Source of the DNA: Ulvibacterium sp965228935
GTDB lineage: Bacteria > Bacteroidota > Bacteroidia > Flavobacteriales > Flavobacteriaceae
DNA: 64,000 nucleotides
NCBI RefSeq assembly: GCF_965228935.1
Contig: NZ_OZ245846.1
Coordinates: 4,464,001-4,528,000, forward strand
Direction of reading: 5' to 3'
Every line of letters starts with the position of its first letter. The stretch's first letter is position 1. Under the pieces are notes generated by a model. It was not told the origin of the DNA, did no database searches, and worked only from the letters and a program-made list of their open reading frames with translations. The position numbers were made by a program, and so were the translations under genes. Below are positions 42,366 through 52,178 of this stretch, piece by piece.

Positions 42366-43403
42366 TTACTTGAGGCTTAGCTGGCTATAGGCCCAATTTT
42401 TCTTCGTATCACATAGAAAATCCAGCTTAAATCTATGATAAGCCTTGGTAAGTGCCTCATTGTCATCGATTGTTTCAATCAACCGGGAAACATAAACCAT
42501 GCTTTCGTCGGAAAGTATATCCGAAACCAAATACGACTGTAACAATTCCTTAAGTGCATAATCCCGTTGATCTTCTTTATTCAACTGGTGATACATTTGA
42601 AAACAGGTTCCTAGCCCGTGTAAAAGAAAACGCATTAGGTATTGATCATTATATTTTTCAATCAGTCCCTGGGAAGCCAAAAATTCATATAACCTATCAT
42701 AGGCCGAAATAATATCCCAAATTTTTTCCTTGGAATAGGTCCGTGTTATGGAGTTGTGCGGCTCACAATTGTAATTGTAGGAAGACTTGGAATAGATTTC
42801 GATATTTTTTGCATGATGGACTGCCATGGCCACAAAAGAAATGTCCTCATAATACACATTCTCGGGAAATAGTATATGGTGCTGTAGGAGCAATTGCCGC
42901 GAATACAGATATAGGAAGGGGTAACTAAAAAACCCTTTGGTAAGGTTTAGAAAATTGAGCATGGCTTCCTCGTCTCTCCCCAAATTCCGAGGGAGTCGTG
43001 TTTTTTTTTCAAATTTCGTATAGGCATCTCCAAAGTTGTCCGTATACCCCATAACCAATAGGTCTATATCTTTCGGGAAATGCTTCAAATGCTGGACCAA
43101 TCCAGATATGGCTCCTTGGGGTATCCAGTCATCGGCATCAACGAACCAAATATACGCTCCGGTAGCTTCCCTTAGACCCCTGTTACGGGTATATCCAGCA
43201 CGACAGTTTCTGGGGTTACAAAATACCTTGACACGATTGTCCTTTTCCTCATATTCGCGAGCTACCGCCAAAGAATCATCGGTAGAAAAATCATCCACCA
43301 GGATTATCTCTATTTGCCGATAGCTTTGGTCGACAATAGAATCCAAACACCTTTTTAAATAGGAAGATGCATTGTGAACAGGAATGACAATACTCAAAAG
43401 CAT
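42366..43403 (-). CDS. Family 2 glycosyltransferase
   Basis: 345 residues from the ATG at 43403 (MLLSIVIPVHNASSYLKRCL). The GT-A nucleotide-sugar fold is marked by SIVIPVHN, the DDFSTDDS segment and the metal-binding DxD region FVDADDW at about residue 90. The C-terminal 150 residues are helical with no membrane segments. The substrate is unknown; such enzymes commonly extend surface polysaccharide. It stands alone on the minus strand, divergent from the efflux operon, so its link with the neighbouring genes is unclear. Confidence 0.88.
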   Translation of the reverse strand: MLLSIVIPVHNASSYLKRCLDSIVDQSYRQIEIILVDDFSTDDSLAVAREYEEKDNRVKVFCNPRNCRAGYTRNRGLREATGAYIWFVDADDWIPQGAISGLVQHLKHFPKDIDLLVMGYTDNFGDAYTKFEKKTRLPRNLGRDEEAMLNFLNLTKGFFSYPFLYLYSRQLLLQHHILFPENVYYEDISFVAMAVHHAKNIEIYSKSSYNYNCEPHNSITRTYSKEKIWDIISAYDRLYEFLASQGLIEKYNDQYLMRFLLHGLGTCFQMYHQLNKEDQRDYALKELLQSYLVSDILSDESMVYVSRLIETIDDNEALTKAYHRFKLDFLCDTKKNWAYSQLSLK

Positions 43404-43519
43404 CACGAAAGTCCTTTGAATTAACAAAAGGAAATATAGGAATTATATTACAAAATAATAAGTATTAGATTATAAAAATATATTAATTAATAGTTATGAT
43501 AATCAAATCTTTTAAAGCT

Positions 43520-43549
43520 CGGAAAACCGACTTAAGAATCGGTTTTCCG
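43520..43549. repeat. Perfect 11-bp inverted repeat in the leader of the efflux operon
   Basis: CGGAAAACCGA (43520-43530) and TCGGTTTTCCG (43539-43549) surround an 8-nt loop CTTAAGAA. It lies about 95 nt upstream of the TolC start. No T-run follows, so an operator or a 5' UTR hairpin is likelier than a terminator. An extension of the coding frame upstream of 43643 would read through it, which argues against that extension being translated. Confidence 0.5.
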
Positions 43550-43642
43550 GCCATTTTCTCGAATTATCGATTCCCTTATGGTAACATTGGTTACGGTACG
43601 GGCCATTTGGTTACCCTAATTTCGTCCAAAATAATTACTGCA

Positions 43643-44944
43643 ATGAAGCACATATTCGTATGGTTGCTGCTATTCACCTTTTATTCGGGATCCGCTCAAA
43701 ACACCATCCCAATTATGAAGGAAGAAGTCCTTGCCAGGGTGAAGCAAAACAATAACACATTAAAAATGGCGCAACAAGATATATTGGCGGCACAGGGCAA
43801 TTTTAAGCAGACCAATGCTATTTTACTACCGAACATAAGTGTTTCCCATACAGGTATTGCCACTACAAATCCCCTCATAGCTTTTGGTTCAAAGCTTAAC
43901 CAAGAGATTCTGACAACAGCCGATTTCAATCCCAATTTGCTGAACGACCCCAATCAAATAGAGGATTATGCCACTCGGATCGAAGTACAACAACCCTTGT
44001 TGCACTTCGATGGAATTTTTCAACGTAAGGCCGCAAAAGCCCAATTAAATGCCACCGAACTACAATCCGAGCGTATGCAGGATTACCTCGTATTGGAAGT
44101 TGAGAAAGCTTATATGCAATTACAACTTGCCTACAAAACCGTAGAAGTTCTGGAGAAAGCCAAGGAAGCCGCGCTGGAAAACAAACGAATAGCGGGGAAC
44201 CGTTTTAAACAAGGCTACCTACAAAAATCGGATTTGCTGGCCATAGAAGTGCGGGTGACGGAAATCGATAACCAATTGCAATATGCCAAAAGTAATATTC
44301 TAAATGCCAGCAATTATTTGTCCGTTTTGATGAACACAAACGATAATCAAATTTTAAAGCCCAAGGATTCCTTGGCCGTTGTTTACCATACCGCTCCCGA
44401 AACGAATCTGTCCGAAAACAGAAAGGATATTTTGGCCATGAACTCCACTACAGAAGCGTATCGCCAAATGCACAAGGCGGATCAAATGGCTTTCCTTCCC
44501 AGCTTAAACGCATTTGGCATCTATGAGCTACATGATGATGAAGTCTTTCAGGGCGGCGCCAATGGCTATGTGTTCGGAGCAGAGCTTAAATGGAATTTGT
44601 TCGAGGGAAGCAAACGCTTTGGGAAATCGCAAAAGAGCAAAGCGGAATACGACAAATCCAAGCTACAGTTGGAAAAGTACAAATCAGAAAGCCAACTTGA
44701 GTTGAACAAGGCCAAAAGAAGCTTGGACGATGCCCGGAACAAATTAAAACTGACAGAACTGGCTTGGCAACAATCCGAGGAATCATTGCGCATTCGAACC
44801 AACCGATTTAAAGAGGGATTGGAAAAAACAAGCGATGTATTGCTGTCCGAAACGCAGTTTTCCCAAAAACAACTGGAATACTATGCCACCGTTTTTCAAC
44901 ATAATTACGCATTGGCCTATGTCCAGTTTTTGACCAAGGAGTGA
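43643..44944 (+). CDS. TolC-family outer-membrane efflux protein
   Basis: 433 residues from the ATG at 43643 (MKHIFVWLLLFTFYSGSAQN, a clear signal peptide). The frame is open for 49 more codons, but they contain an 11-bp hairpin and no signal. Two repeated coiled-coil halves typical of outer-membrane efflux channels are visible: VEKAYMQLQLAYKTVEVLEK, then LQLEKYKSESQLELNKAKRS. The protein forms the trimeric exit channel for the adaptor and RND pump encoded next. The spacing of 45 nt to the adaptor supports one operon. Confidence 0.9.
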   Translation: MKHIFVWLLLFTFYSGSAQNTIPIMKEEVLARVKQNNNTLKMAQQDILAAQGNFKQTNAILLPNISVSHTGIATTNPLIAFGSKLNQEILTTADFNPNLLNDPNQIEDYATRIEVQQPLLHFDGIFQRKAAKAQLNATELQSERMQDYLVLEVEKAYMQLQLAYKTVEVLEKAKEAALENKRIAGNRFKQGYLQKSDLLAIEVRVTEIDNQLQYAKSNILNASNYLSVLMNTNDNQILKPKDSLAVVYHTAPETNLSENRKDILAMNSTTEAYRQMHKADQMAFLPSLNAFGIYELHDDEVFQGGANGYVFGAELKWNLFEGSKRFGKSQKSKAEYDKSKLQLEKYKSESQLELNKAKRSLDDARNKLKLTELAWQQSEESLRIRTNRFKEGLEKTSDVLLSETQFSQKQLEYYATVFQHNYALAYVQFLTKE

Positions 44945-44989
44945 TTTGCCAAATGGCACAATAAATAAAAGTTACATAACCCCAGAAAA

Positions 44990-46072
44990 ATGATAAAGGC
45001 AAAATTGTTTACCGTATTACTAGGAACCTTAGTCCTGCTGTCCTCAAGTTGTGGCGACGGCAATACAAAACAAATGACCGATGAATCGTCCGCGGTGCAG
45101 GTAAGCGTAAGCCCCGTCCTGGAAGAAAACGGTAGTCCGTTCTTAACGGCCAGCGGCAAAATTGAGGCCATAAAAAGTGCCAATTTAAGTACCCGAATTA
45201 TGGGACATGTGGATAAAATCCATGTGCAAGTTGGAGATAAAGTTCGCATTGGACAGCTCTTACTGAGCATTAATAATGCAGACCTCTCCGCCAAATTGGC
45301 CCAAGCAAACGCCAATATAGCCAAAGCAAAGGCTGCTTTTAGGAATGCAGAAAAAGACTTTGTGCGATACACCAACCTCTTCAATGAGAATAGTGCCTCA
45401 CGGAAGGAATTGGACGATGCAACGGCAAATTACCATATGGCAAATGCGCGCCAGGAGGCTGCAGAACAAATGAAAAGCGAAGTAAATGCTCAATTCCCAT
45501 ATGCCCATATAAAAGCTCCTTTTAATGGAGTGGTTACCAACAGATTTATTAATGTTGGTGATATGGCCCATCCAGGGATGACCTTGTTGGAAGTGGAGGC
45601 GCCAGGAAGTTTTCAGGTATGGGCAATGGTTCCTGAATCCGAAATTTCCAAAGTTAAGTTAGGGGTTGAAGTTGATGTTGTCCTAAAATCGATGGATAAA
45701 ACGGTCAAGGGAAAAGTCGTTGAGATAAGTACCTCGGCCAAGAATACCGGGGGGCAGTACCTGGTAAAAGTGGTACTACAAAAAAGCGGTCTACAAATCT
45801 TATCGGGTATGTATGCGACGGTACAATTTCCCATTAAAGAGGAAACAATGTCCCAAGCGGTGTTTGTTCCGCTTGATGCCATAGTAAAACGCGGACAATT
45901 ATCCGGAATCTATACGGTTAGCCAAAGTAATACGGCCGTATTGCGGTGGTTACGGTTGGGAAGAACCTCTGGTGAAAAAGTAGAGGTACTTTCGGGATTA
46001 TCTACCGATGAACACTACATTATTGCGGCTCAAGGCAAGCTTTACAATGGGGCCAGAATATCAATTCGATAG
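44990..46072 (+). CDS. RND efflux periplasmic adaptor lipoprotein
   Basis: 360 residues with a lipoprotein signal (LLSSSC, Cys at about residue 21). The barrel-sandwich/hairpin layout of membrane-fusion proteins is seen: VDKIHVQVGDKVRIGQLLLS (lipoyl-type half motif), a coiled-coil hairpin with LAQANANIAKAKAAFRNAEK, IKAPFNGVVTNRFINVGDMA (second half motif) and a beta-barrel (EVDVVLKSMDKTVKGKV). It joins the TolC channel with the RND pump downstream (36 nt). The substrate is not readable from sequence. Confidence 0.92.
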   Translation: MIKAKLFTVLLGTLVLLSSSCGDGNTKQMTDESSAVQVSVSPVLEENGSPFLTASGKIEAIKSANLSTRIMGHVDKIHVQVGDKVRIGQLLLSINNADLSAKLAQANANIAKAKAAFRNAEKDFVRYTNLFNENSASRKELDDATANYHMANARQEAAEQMKSEVNAQFPYAHIKAPFNGVVTNRFINVGDMAHPGMTLLEVEAPGSFQVWAMVPESEISKVKLGVEVDVVLKSMDKTVKGKVVEISTSAKNTGGQYLVKVVLQKSGLQILSGMYATVQFPIKEETMSQAVFVPLDAIVKRGQLSGIYTVSQSNTAVLRWLRLGRTSGEKVEVLSGLSTDEHYIIAAQGKLYNGARISIR

Positions 46073-46107
46073 CACCCATTGAAAATCGTTCACTAAAAAT
46101 TCAAAAA

Positions 46108-49100
46108 ATGAAAGAAGGATTAGCCGGTAAAATCGCCAAGGCGTTTATCGGATCAAAATTGACCATTTTACTGATGATCGTTTTTATGGTCATTGGTGTG
46201 TATAGTTCTTTTTTGATTCCACGCGAAGAAGAGCCTCAAATTGATGTTCCTATGGCCGATATTTTTGTCGGCTATCCAGGGGCAAGTCCTACCGAAGTGG
46301 AATCCCGTGTTATTAAACCACTCGAAAAGTTGATATCCAATATCAAGGGGGTAGAATACGTCTATTCCACTGCTATGAAGGAACAGGGAATGGTCATTGT
46401 ACAATTCTATGTGGGCGAGGATATAGAACGATCCTTTGTAAAACTGTACAACGAAATTAACAAACACATGGATATCATGCCGCAAGGGGTAACGTTTCCT
46501 TTGGTGAAGACCCGGGCCATTGATGATGTTCCGGTGTTGGGGCTCACCTTATGGAGCGAAAACTATGATGATTATCAACTTAAATTGATCGCTCAAGAGT
46601 TGACCGATGAAATTGAAAAAATCAACGATGTCTCGGCCACAAAAAAAATAGGGGGTCGTAATCGACAATTACGCGTAGTTCTGGACAAGGACAAAATGAC
46701 GGAAAGTGGACTGGATTTCCTCTCCATCGCCGAAATGATCAAGGCCAATAACCAACAGCTAAGTAGTGGGAGTTTTGATAAAAACGATACCGAGTTTTTA
46801 GTGAGTGCAGGAAGGTTTCTCAAAAGCCGTGAAGATGTTGAAAATCTGGTAGTAGGCACACAGCAAGGCCGACCTATTTATCTAAAACAATTGGCGGATA
46901 TCCAAGATGGGCCCGAATTGCCCAAAAACTATGTTTCTTTGGGTTTTGGCCGGGCCAGCGAAAAGGCATCCGATTATGTTTCGGAATATCCGGCGGTTAC
47001 CATTTCAGTGGCTAAACGTAAGGGAGCGGATGCCATGAAGCTTGCAAACAGCATTCTTGAAAAAGTAGATCATTTAAGAAAAGATCTGATTCCGGACGAT
47101 ATACATGTAGAAGTCACCCGAAACTACGGTGAAACAGCATCCCATAAGGTCTCCGAACTATTGATGCACCTTGTAGGAGCCATTATCGCGGTAACTTTTG
47201 TAGTTATGTTGGCTATGGGCTGGCGTGGAGGCCTAGTGGTATTTTTATCGGTTCCTATCACTTTTGCATTGACTTTATTGAGCTACTATATATTGGATTA
47301 TACCTTAAATAGGATTACCCTTTTTGCCCTTGTTTTTGTTACGGGCATCGTAGTCGATGATTCCATCATTATTGCGGAGAACATGCATCGGCATTTCAAG
47401 ATGAAACGTCTGCCGTTTAAACAAGCTGCATTGTATGCCATCAATGAGGTCGGCAACCCTACCATTTTGGCTACCTTTACGGTAATCGCCTCGGTGCTGC
47501 CCATGGCCTTTGTATCAGGATTAATGGGCCCGTATATGTCCCCTATGCCCATTGGTGCTTCCATTGCGATGTTGTTATCCCTTTTTGTGGCCCTGACCAT
47601 TACGCCCTATTTGGGATATATTTTCCTAAGGGAAAAGGAGGAAAAAAAGAAGGAAAAAGAAAAAAAACAGCTCGAGGAAACCTTGATCTACAAATTGTAC
47701 GAGCGGTTTGAAAAACCATTGATCGAGAATAAAAGGAAACGTTGGCTGTTTTTGACAATCACCTTTGTGTTGTTGCTGGCCTCCATCGGATTGTTCTTTA
47801 CGAAATCCGTGGCTGTAAAGATGTTGCCCTTCGACAATAAGAATGAATTCCAAATCGTGATAGATATGCCGGAAGGCACCACGTTGGAACGTACCGCGGT
47901 GGTGACCCAGGAAATTGCCCAATTTCTGCGAACACGTCCCGAAGTAGTCCATTATCAAAACTACGCCGGTACTTCGGCCCCGATTACCTTTAATGGATTG
48001 GTTAGACATTATGATATCCGAGGGGGGAGCCACATGGCCGATATTCAAGTGAACCTCATCGACAAAAAAGAGCGTAGCGCCCAAAGTCATGATATCGCCA
48101 GCCTATTGCGACCGGAAATTCAGCGAATAGGCGAAAAGTACAAGGCCAATATAAAGATAGTTGAAGTACCACCCGGTCCCCCAGTGCTTTCCACCATCGT
48201 GGGAGAAGTCTATGGGCCGAATTATACCGTGCAAATGGACATTGCCGATCAAGTCCGGAACATTTTGAAAAATACCGAGGATGTGGTGGATGTGGATTGG
48301 ATGGTCGAAGCCGATCAAACGGAATATGAGTTTGTCGTGGATAAGGAAAAAGCCATGTCATTCGGAATCGTACCCCAACAGATTGTCCATACTATGAAAA
48401 TGGCCCTGTCCGATAGGGTGATAACCACGCTGTATGATGAAAGGGCCTCCGATCAGGTAGGACTGGTACTTGCCTTGGAAGAGAAAGAAAAGTCTACCTT
48501 AAACGACATTGCCCGGTTAAGGATAAAATCGAAACAGGGTCAAATGATCACCATCGGAGATCTTGTGGATATTCAAAAGAGCACTAGAGCAAAGAATATC
48601 TATCGAAAGAACCAAAAAAGGGTGGTATATGTCCTTGCCGACATGGCCGGGGAGTTGGAAAGTCCTGTTTATGCCATTTTGGGCATGACCGATAAGTTGA
48701 AGGAATTGACCTTGCCCACAGGTTATGACATTGACGAACTTTATATAAAACAACCCGATTATGAGGATGAGTATACGGTAAAATGGGATGGGGAATGGCA
48801 GATTACCTTGGAGGTGTTCCGTGATTTGGGATTGGCTTTTTTGGGGGTGATCATCATAATTTATATCCTCATCGTAGGGTGGTTCCAGAACTTTAAGGCT
48901 CCCATTGTAATGATGGTAGCGATTCCGCTTTCACTGATAGGCATTGTTCTGGGGCATTGGCTATTGGGTGCTTTTTTTACGGCGACCTCCTTTATTGGGA
49001 TGATCGCGTTGGCAGGAATCATGGTGCGTAATTCGGTGCTGTTAATTGATTTTATCAATCTGCGCCTAGCGGAAGGGATTCCGTTGAAACAAGCCGCCAT

Positions 49101-49338
49101 TGAAGCAGGTGCGGTACGTACAACCCCTATTTTGTTAACCGCCGGAACCGTGGTCATTGGGGCGTTGGTTATTCTATTTGATCCCATTTTTCAAGGTTTG
49201 GCCATTTCGTTGATCGGAGGTACAATAGTCTCTACGGTACTTACCTTGTTGGTGGTTCCCTTGGTGTATTATATGATCGAACAGAAGAACCATAGGGAAC
49301 CTGGAACCCAAAAGATAACGGAAAAGAGTCCCCTATAA
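46108..49338 (+). CDS. RND-family efflux permease (AcrB/AcrD type)
   Basis: 1076 residues, typical length. An N-terminal membrane helix (LTILLMIVFMVIGVYSSFLI) leads into the two large periplasmic loops. Membrane segment 4 contains the proton-relay Asp pair in GIVVDDSIIIAENM, near residue 420. Hydrophobic clusters at about residues 345-530 and 900-1060 fit the 12-helix fold, with duplicate halves. The Asp-Asp pair fits proton-driven HAE-type drug or solute pumps better than heavy-metal pumps. A cytoplasmic KEEKKKEKEKKQLEE linker separates the halves. Third gene of the operon. Confidence 0.93.
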   Translation: MKEGLAGKIAKAFIGSKLTILLMIVFMVIGVYSSFLIPREEEPQIDVPMADIFVGYPGASPTEVESRVIKPLEKLISNIKGVEYVYSTAMKEQGMVIVQFYVGEDIERSFVKLYNEINKHMDIMPQGVTFPLVKTRAIDDVPVLGLTLWSENYDDYQLKLIAQELTDEIEKINDVSATKKIGGRNRQLRVVLDKDKMTESGLDFLSIAEMIKANNQQLSSGSFDKNDTEFLVSAGRFLKSREDVENLVVGTQQGRPIYLKQLADIQDGPELPKNYVSLGFGRASEKASDYVSEYPAVTISVAKRKGADAMKLANSILEKVDHLRKDLIPDDIHVEVTRNYGETASHKVSELLMHLVGAIIAVTFVVMLAMGWRGGLVVFLSVPITFALTLLSYYILDYTLNRITLFALVFVTGIVVDDSIIIAENMHRHFKMKRLPFKQAALYAINEVGNPTILATFTVIASVLPMAFVSGLMGPYMSPMPIGASIAMLLSLFVALTITPYLGYIFLREKEEKKKEKEKKQLEETLIYKLYERFEKPLIENKRKRWLFLTITFVLLLASIGLFFTKSVAVKMLPFDNKNEFQIVIDMPEGTTLERTAVVTQEIAQFLRTRPEVVHYQNYAGTSAPITFNGLVRHYDIRGGSHMADIQVNLIDKKERSAQSHDIASLLRPEIQRIGEKYKANIKIVEVPPGPPVLSTIVGEVYGPNYTVQMDIADQVRNILKNTEDVVDVDWMVEADQTEYEFVVDKEKAMSFGIVPQQIVHTMKMALSDRVITTLYDERASDQVGLVLALEEKEKSTLNDIARLRIKSKQGQMITIGDLVDIQKSTRAKNIYRKNQKRVVYVLADMAGELESPVYAILGMTDKLKELTLPTGYDIDELYIKQPDYEDEYTVKWDGEWQITLEVFRDLGLAFLGVIIIIYILIVGWFQNFKAPIVMMVAIPLSLIGIVLGHWLLGAFFTATSFIGMIALAGIMVRNSVLLIDFINLRLAEGIPLKQAAIEAGAVRTTPILLTAGTVVIGALVILFDPIFQGLAISLIGGTIVSTVLTLLVVPLVYYMIEQKNHREPGTQKITEKSPL

Positions 49339-49414
49339 ATTTGGAAAGCGACTACCCGATCAAATCGGTCAAGGTTTCTATTAAAAATAGAATCAATCTC
49401 AAAAAAATATCAAA

Positions 49415-49603
49415 ATGCTAAATACCTATTTTAGAGTTATCGTGGGAACATTTGTTTTGCTAAGTGTGCTATTAGCGGTTTTTGTAAACATCAACTGGTT
49501 GTGGTTTACTGTATTTATAGGGGTCAATTTAATACAATCGGCATTTACCAAATGGTGTTTGTTGGAAACCATTCTTTTGAAATTGGGGGTGAAAAAAGGG
49601 TAG
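49415..49603 (+). CDS. DUF2892-type small membrane protein
   Basis: 62 residues: MLNTYFRVIVGTFVLLSVLL followed by a second hydrophobic segment (WLWFTVFIGVNLIQSAF) and KWCLLETILLKLGVKKG. Two short membrane helices with the CxxEt/LLxKLG ending are the YgaP-like DUF2892 pattern, usually near redox or efflux genes. It is 76 nt downstream of the RND gene, so probably in the same operon, and converges on an alpha/beta hydrolase gene. Confidence 0.8.
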   Translation: MLNTYFRVIVGTFVLLSVLLAVFVNINWLWFTVFIGVNLIQSAFTKWCLLETILLKLGVKKG

Positions 49604-49632
49604 AACAATCTTGCGGTACAGGAAGTGTTGTT

Positions 49633-50502
49633 TTAGGCCTGTAGCCAAGTTGTCAATACCTTTTCTATTTCATTATAAAAGCGTGAATCTGGAATATGTT
49701 TTGAACCTTTAAGCATATACCATTCCTTAAAATTCTTAAAAATCGATTTTGACCTCATCACCACCTTGTCAGCCGGAAAAAAGACATCATCGTCCACTAC
49801 CATAACATAGGTCGGGGCCGAGAAATGTTCCAATTCACTTTTCTTTACCAAAGGGGGTTTCCTATGATCATGTTTCATACCTAGAAGAATATGCCGCAAA
49901 AAGGAAACATCATCGTTGTCATAAGTGGTATAAAATGCGTCCATAAATCGTCGTAAGCTCTTCTCCGATTTCGTAATCAAAAAATTGATTATTGGAAATG
50001 TTACTTTCCTCAGGAGAGTTATGGTATTACCATTGGCAATACCTGCAGGAACCAGAAATATGCATTTACCGATTTTTTCGGGTGAAAATTTCAGGTAATT
50101 AAGCAATATAAATGCCCCATAGGAGACTCCAATAAAAGTCGCCTCTTCAACTTTAAGTTTTGATACTACTTCGGATACCCATTTCCCATAATCCTCATTT
50201 CCCAAAGACAATCTGGTTTCGGCACTTTTCGTGGCTTGCCCGATGGTATCCAGGGCATAAAGGCGATAATTTCTTTGTAGCCCTTGAATAGGTTCAAGAG
50301 AAACCGGAGCTCCCGCGTTAAAGGCATGTAATAAAACTACCGGTGGATTCTTACTATCTCCAGATGCCAGAACATGTGTTTTCCCTGCAAAAGTATCGAC
50401 GTAAACATCTTCAATAGGTATTTTTAAGTTTTGCTGTTTCTGATCGTAAAGCTTTAAAAGTTGGCACCTGGTATTCTCGCTTTTATAAATGGAGGATGAC
50501 AT
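49633..50502 (-). CDS. Alpha/beta-hydrolase
   Basis: 289 residues from the ATG at 50502 (MSSSIYKSENTRCQLLKLYD). The frame opens 74 codons earlier, but relatives of this family start in this manner and no signal precedes it. Motifs are VLLHAFNAGAP (oxyanion hole), YALDTIGQ, nucleophile elbow GVSYGA (Ser near residue 120), VVDDD (acid) and GSKHIPD (His). Cytoplasmic. It is unrelated in detail to the hydrolases of the LuxR cluster. Substrate unknown. Confidence 0.85.
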   Translation of the reverse strand: MSSSIYKSENTRCQLLKLYDQKQQNLKIPIEDVYVDTFAGKTHVLASGDSKNPPVVLLHAFNAGAPVSLEPIQGLQRNYRLYALDTIGQATKSAETRLSLGNEDYGKWVSEVVSKLKVEEATFIGVSYGAFILLNYLKFSPEKIGKCIFLVPAGIANGNTITLLRKVTFPIINFLITKSEKSLRRFMDAFYTTYDNDDVSFLRHILLGMKHDHRKPPLVKKSELEHFSAPTYVMVVDDDVFFPADKVVMRSKSIFKNFKEWYMLKGSKHIPDSRFYNEIEKVLTTWLQA

Positions 50503-50899
50503 AAGGTTACTATTGAAGTTAGTTAGGTAAATATACCTCCTCTTTGCCTTCCTATAAAATTCTGTTTTTTCTTCTGGTGATCGATAAGCTTCATAACATA
50601 AATCCAAGTCTTTTGCATTCGGTTTGAATTTCTCTATCCTAATTGGGATGGAGAAACTCAAATGGAAAGCCAAAAGGAAAAATCGTGTGTCATTGCAGAG
50701 CTCCATTGGGTTTCCCGAAAACACAAATCGTAGATGTTCGTATTAGTGCGACCTTTCGTGAACGAATGGGTGAAATCCTTGCCCAGAAAATGTAGCCTTC
50801 CGGTTTTTACCGTTACCCAAGAAAAAAAAGAGGTCTAAAAATATATAGGAATCCTATCATCAGAAATACGAAAACCTATAAATCGTTCGACCAAAAACC

Positions 50900-52063
50900 A
50901 TGAAACACGCTCCAAGTTTTGAAGAAACATTAATGGGGTCTTTGCGTTCCCGGATTTCCATAGAAAAATGGAACGATGCAAAAGAGGCCTATGAGGAAAA
51001 CTATTATAAGGATACCATTCTTTCCATTATCGATTATGTTGGGCGGGACCTCAGAAAAAAATATGGTAACGATACCAATAGCTATTTTAAAATTCCACAT
51101 GGCTCCATCGTAGTAGAAATAGAGATCACGGATACGGAACTGCACATTGAAGCTCCCTTCTTGGAAATAGGTGAAAAACATAGGATTCCATTACTTAGAA
51201 AAATCGCGGAAGTCAATTTCTATCCCTTGAATCTTTCGCAGATAAAATTAAAGGGCAACCGCCTTAATTTTCATTATTCAACTCCCTTGCATTTATGTGA
51301 GCCCTATAAAATCTACTATGTACTGGAGGAAATATGTCACAATGCGGACAACTTGGACGATGAGCTTATAAGCCTATTCGGTGCGAAACCCTTACACGGG
51401 CCCAGAATTACTTTTTACGACAAGGAATTAATGGACAAGGCATGGCAAAAATTCACCTCGCTCCTATCGGAAGCAGAGGCATTTATCCATTATTTTGATG
51501 AAAAAAGAATTGAGTACTTCAATTGGGACGTTATTAACATCACGCTGAAGCGCATCGAATATTGTATCGCGCCCAATGGTAAACTACGTAGCGATATTAA
51601 GCATCAGGTCAATTGCCTGTACAATAAAGAAGATATGAAAAGTAGGATACAGAGAGGGAAAAAATTTCTGGAAACCCTAAGATCCATGCCTAAAGAAGAT
51701 TTTGTAGTGGACATGTACGTTTCGGAAACTTTTATCCCAAAAAAATCCAGGAGTGAAATAGAAAGCATAAAGAGAAGCTTGGAAAAACCCTTTGAAAGCG
51801 CTGGAAAGGAAATCCGGAATAAGCAATATACCGCAGCCACATTGACTTTATTGGTAGCGTTTTACGATCTGTTCTATTACAATACCATAGAGGATGCTAT
51901 CCATAATAAAGTAGTCCGGACTCTAAGAAATGCGGATAAAAAAGCATGGGAAGAGTCCGCAAACCTACTTTACGAGGGTATGGAGAACATTATTAAAAAC
52001 AAGACCATGGCCCAGAACATCACCTCAACAACCAAAAGTTTCCTATCTAGATTATTTAAATAG
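50900..52063 (+). CDS. Hypothetical protein with YbjN/secretion-chaperone-like N-terminal fold
   Basis: 387 residues, no signal peptide. The first 150 residues (HGSIVVEIEITDTELHIEAP, HRIPLLRKIAEVNFYPLNLS, PLHLCEPYKIYYVLEEICHN) form an alternating beta/helix pattern like YbjN or type III secretion chaperone folds. The remainder is helical and charged, including a hydrophobic stretch ATLTLLVAFYDLFYYN near residue 315. I recognise no enzyme motif. It is divergent from the alpha/beta hydrolase. The closest guess is a cytoplasmic chaperone or adaptor protein. Confidence 0.7.
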   Translation: MKHAPSFEETLMGSLRSRISIEKWNDAKEAYEENYYKDTILSIIDYVGRDLRKKYGNDTNSYFKIPHGSIVVEIEITDTELHIEAPFLEIGEKHRIPLLRKIAEVNFYPLNLSQIKLKGNRLNFHYSTPLHLCEPYKIYYVLEEICHNADNLDDELISLFGAKPLHGPRITFYDKELMDKAWQKFTSLLSEAEAFIHYFDEKRIEYFNWDVINITLKRIEYCIAPNGKLRSDIKHQVNCLYNKEDMKSRIQRGKKFLETLRSMPKEDFVVDMYVSETFIPKKSRSEIESIKRSLEKPFESAGKEIRNKQYTAATLTLLVAFYDLFYYNTIEDAIHNKVVRTLRNADKKAWEESANLLYEGMENIIKNKTMAQNITSTTKSFLSRLFK

Positions 52064-52178
52064 AAGGCTAAAATGCCCAACTTGGAACATTTAAAAAATG
52101 TAACCTTTAACGTATTGACTTCCGTGGTACAGGAAGTTGTTTTTATCTTGATGACCAGAATCTCCTATCTGAAGGCTT

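Noticed and set aside
43496..43642. 49-codon extension of the TolC gene
   Set aside because: Contains the perfect hairpin and lacks a signal peptide, while a clear signal peptide begins at 43643.
46108..49338. RND pump as a heavy-metal (CusA-type) exporter of the metal island
   Set aside because: Segment 4 carries the VVDD pair of drug/solute pumps, not the metal-pump pattern, and the operon is divergent and separated from the metal genes.
52073..52178. Plus-strand frame after the YbjN-like gene (63 codons)
   Set aside because: It runs into the FAD oxidoreductase coding region in antisense, has no start signal, no family match and no domain-like composition.
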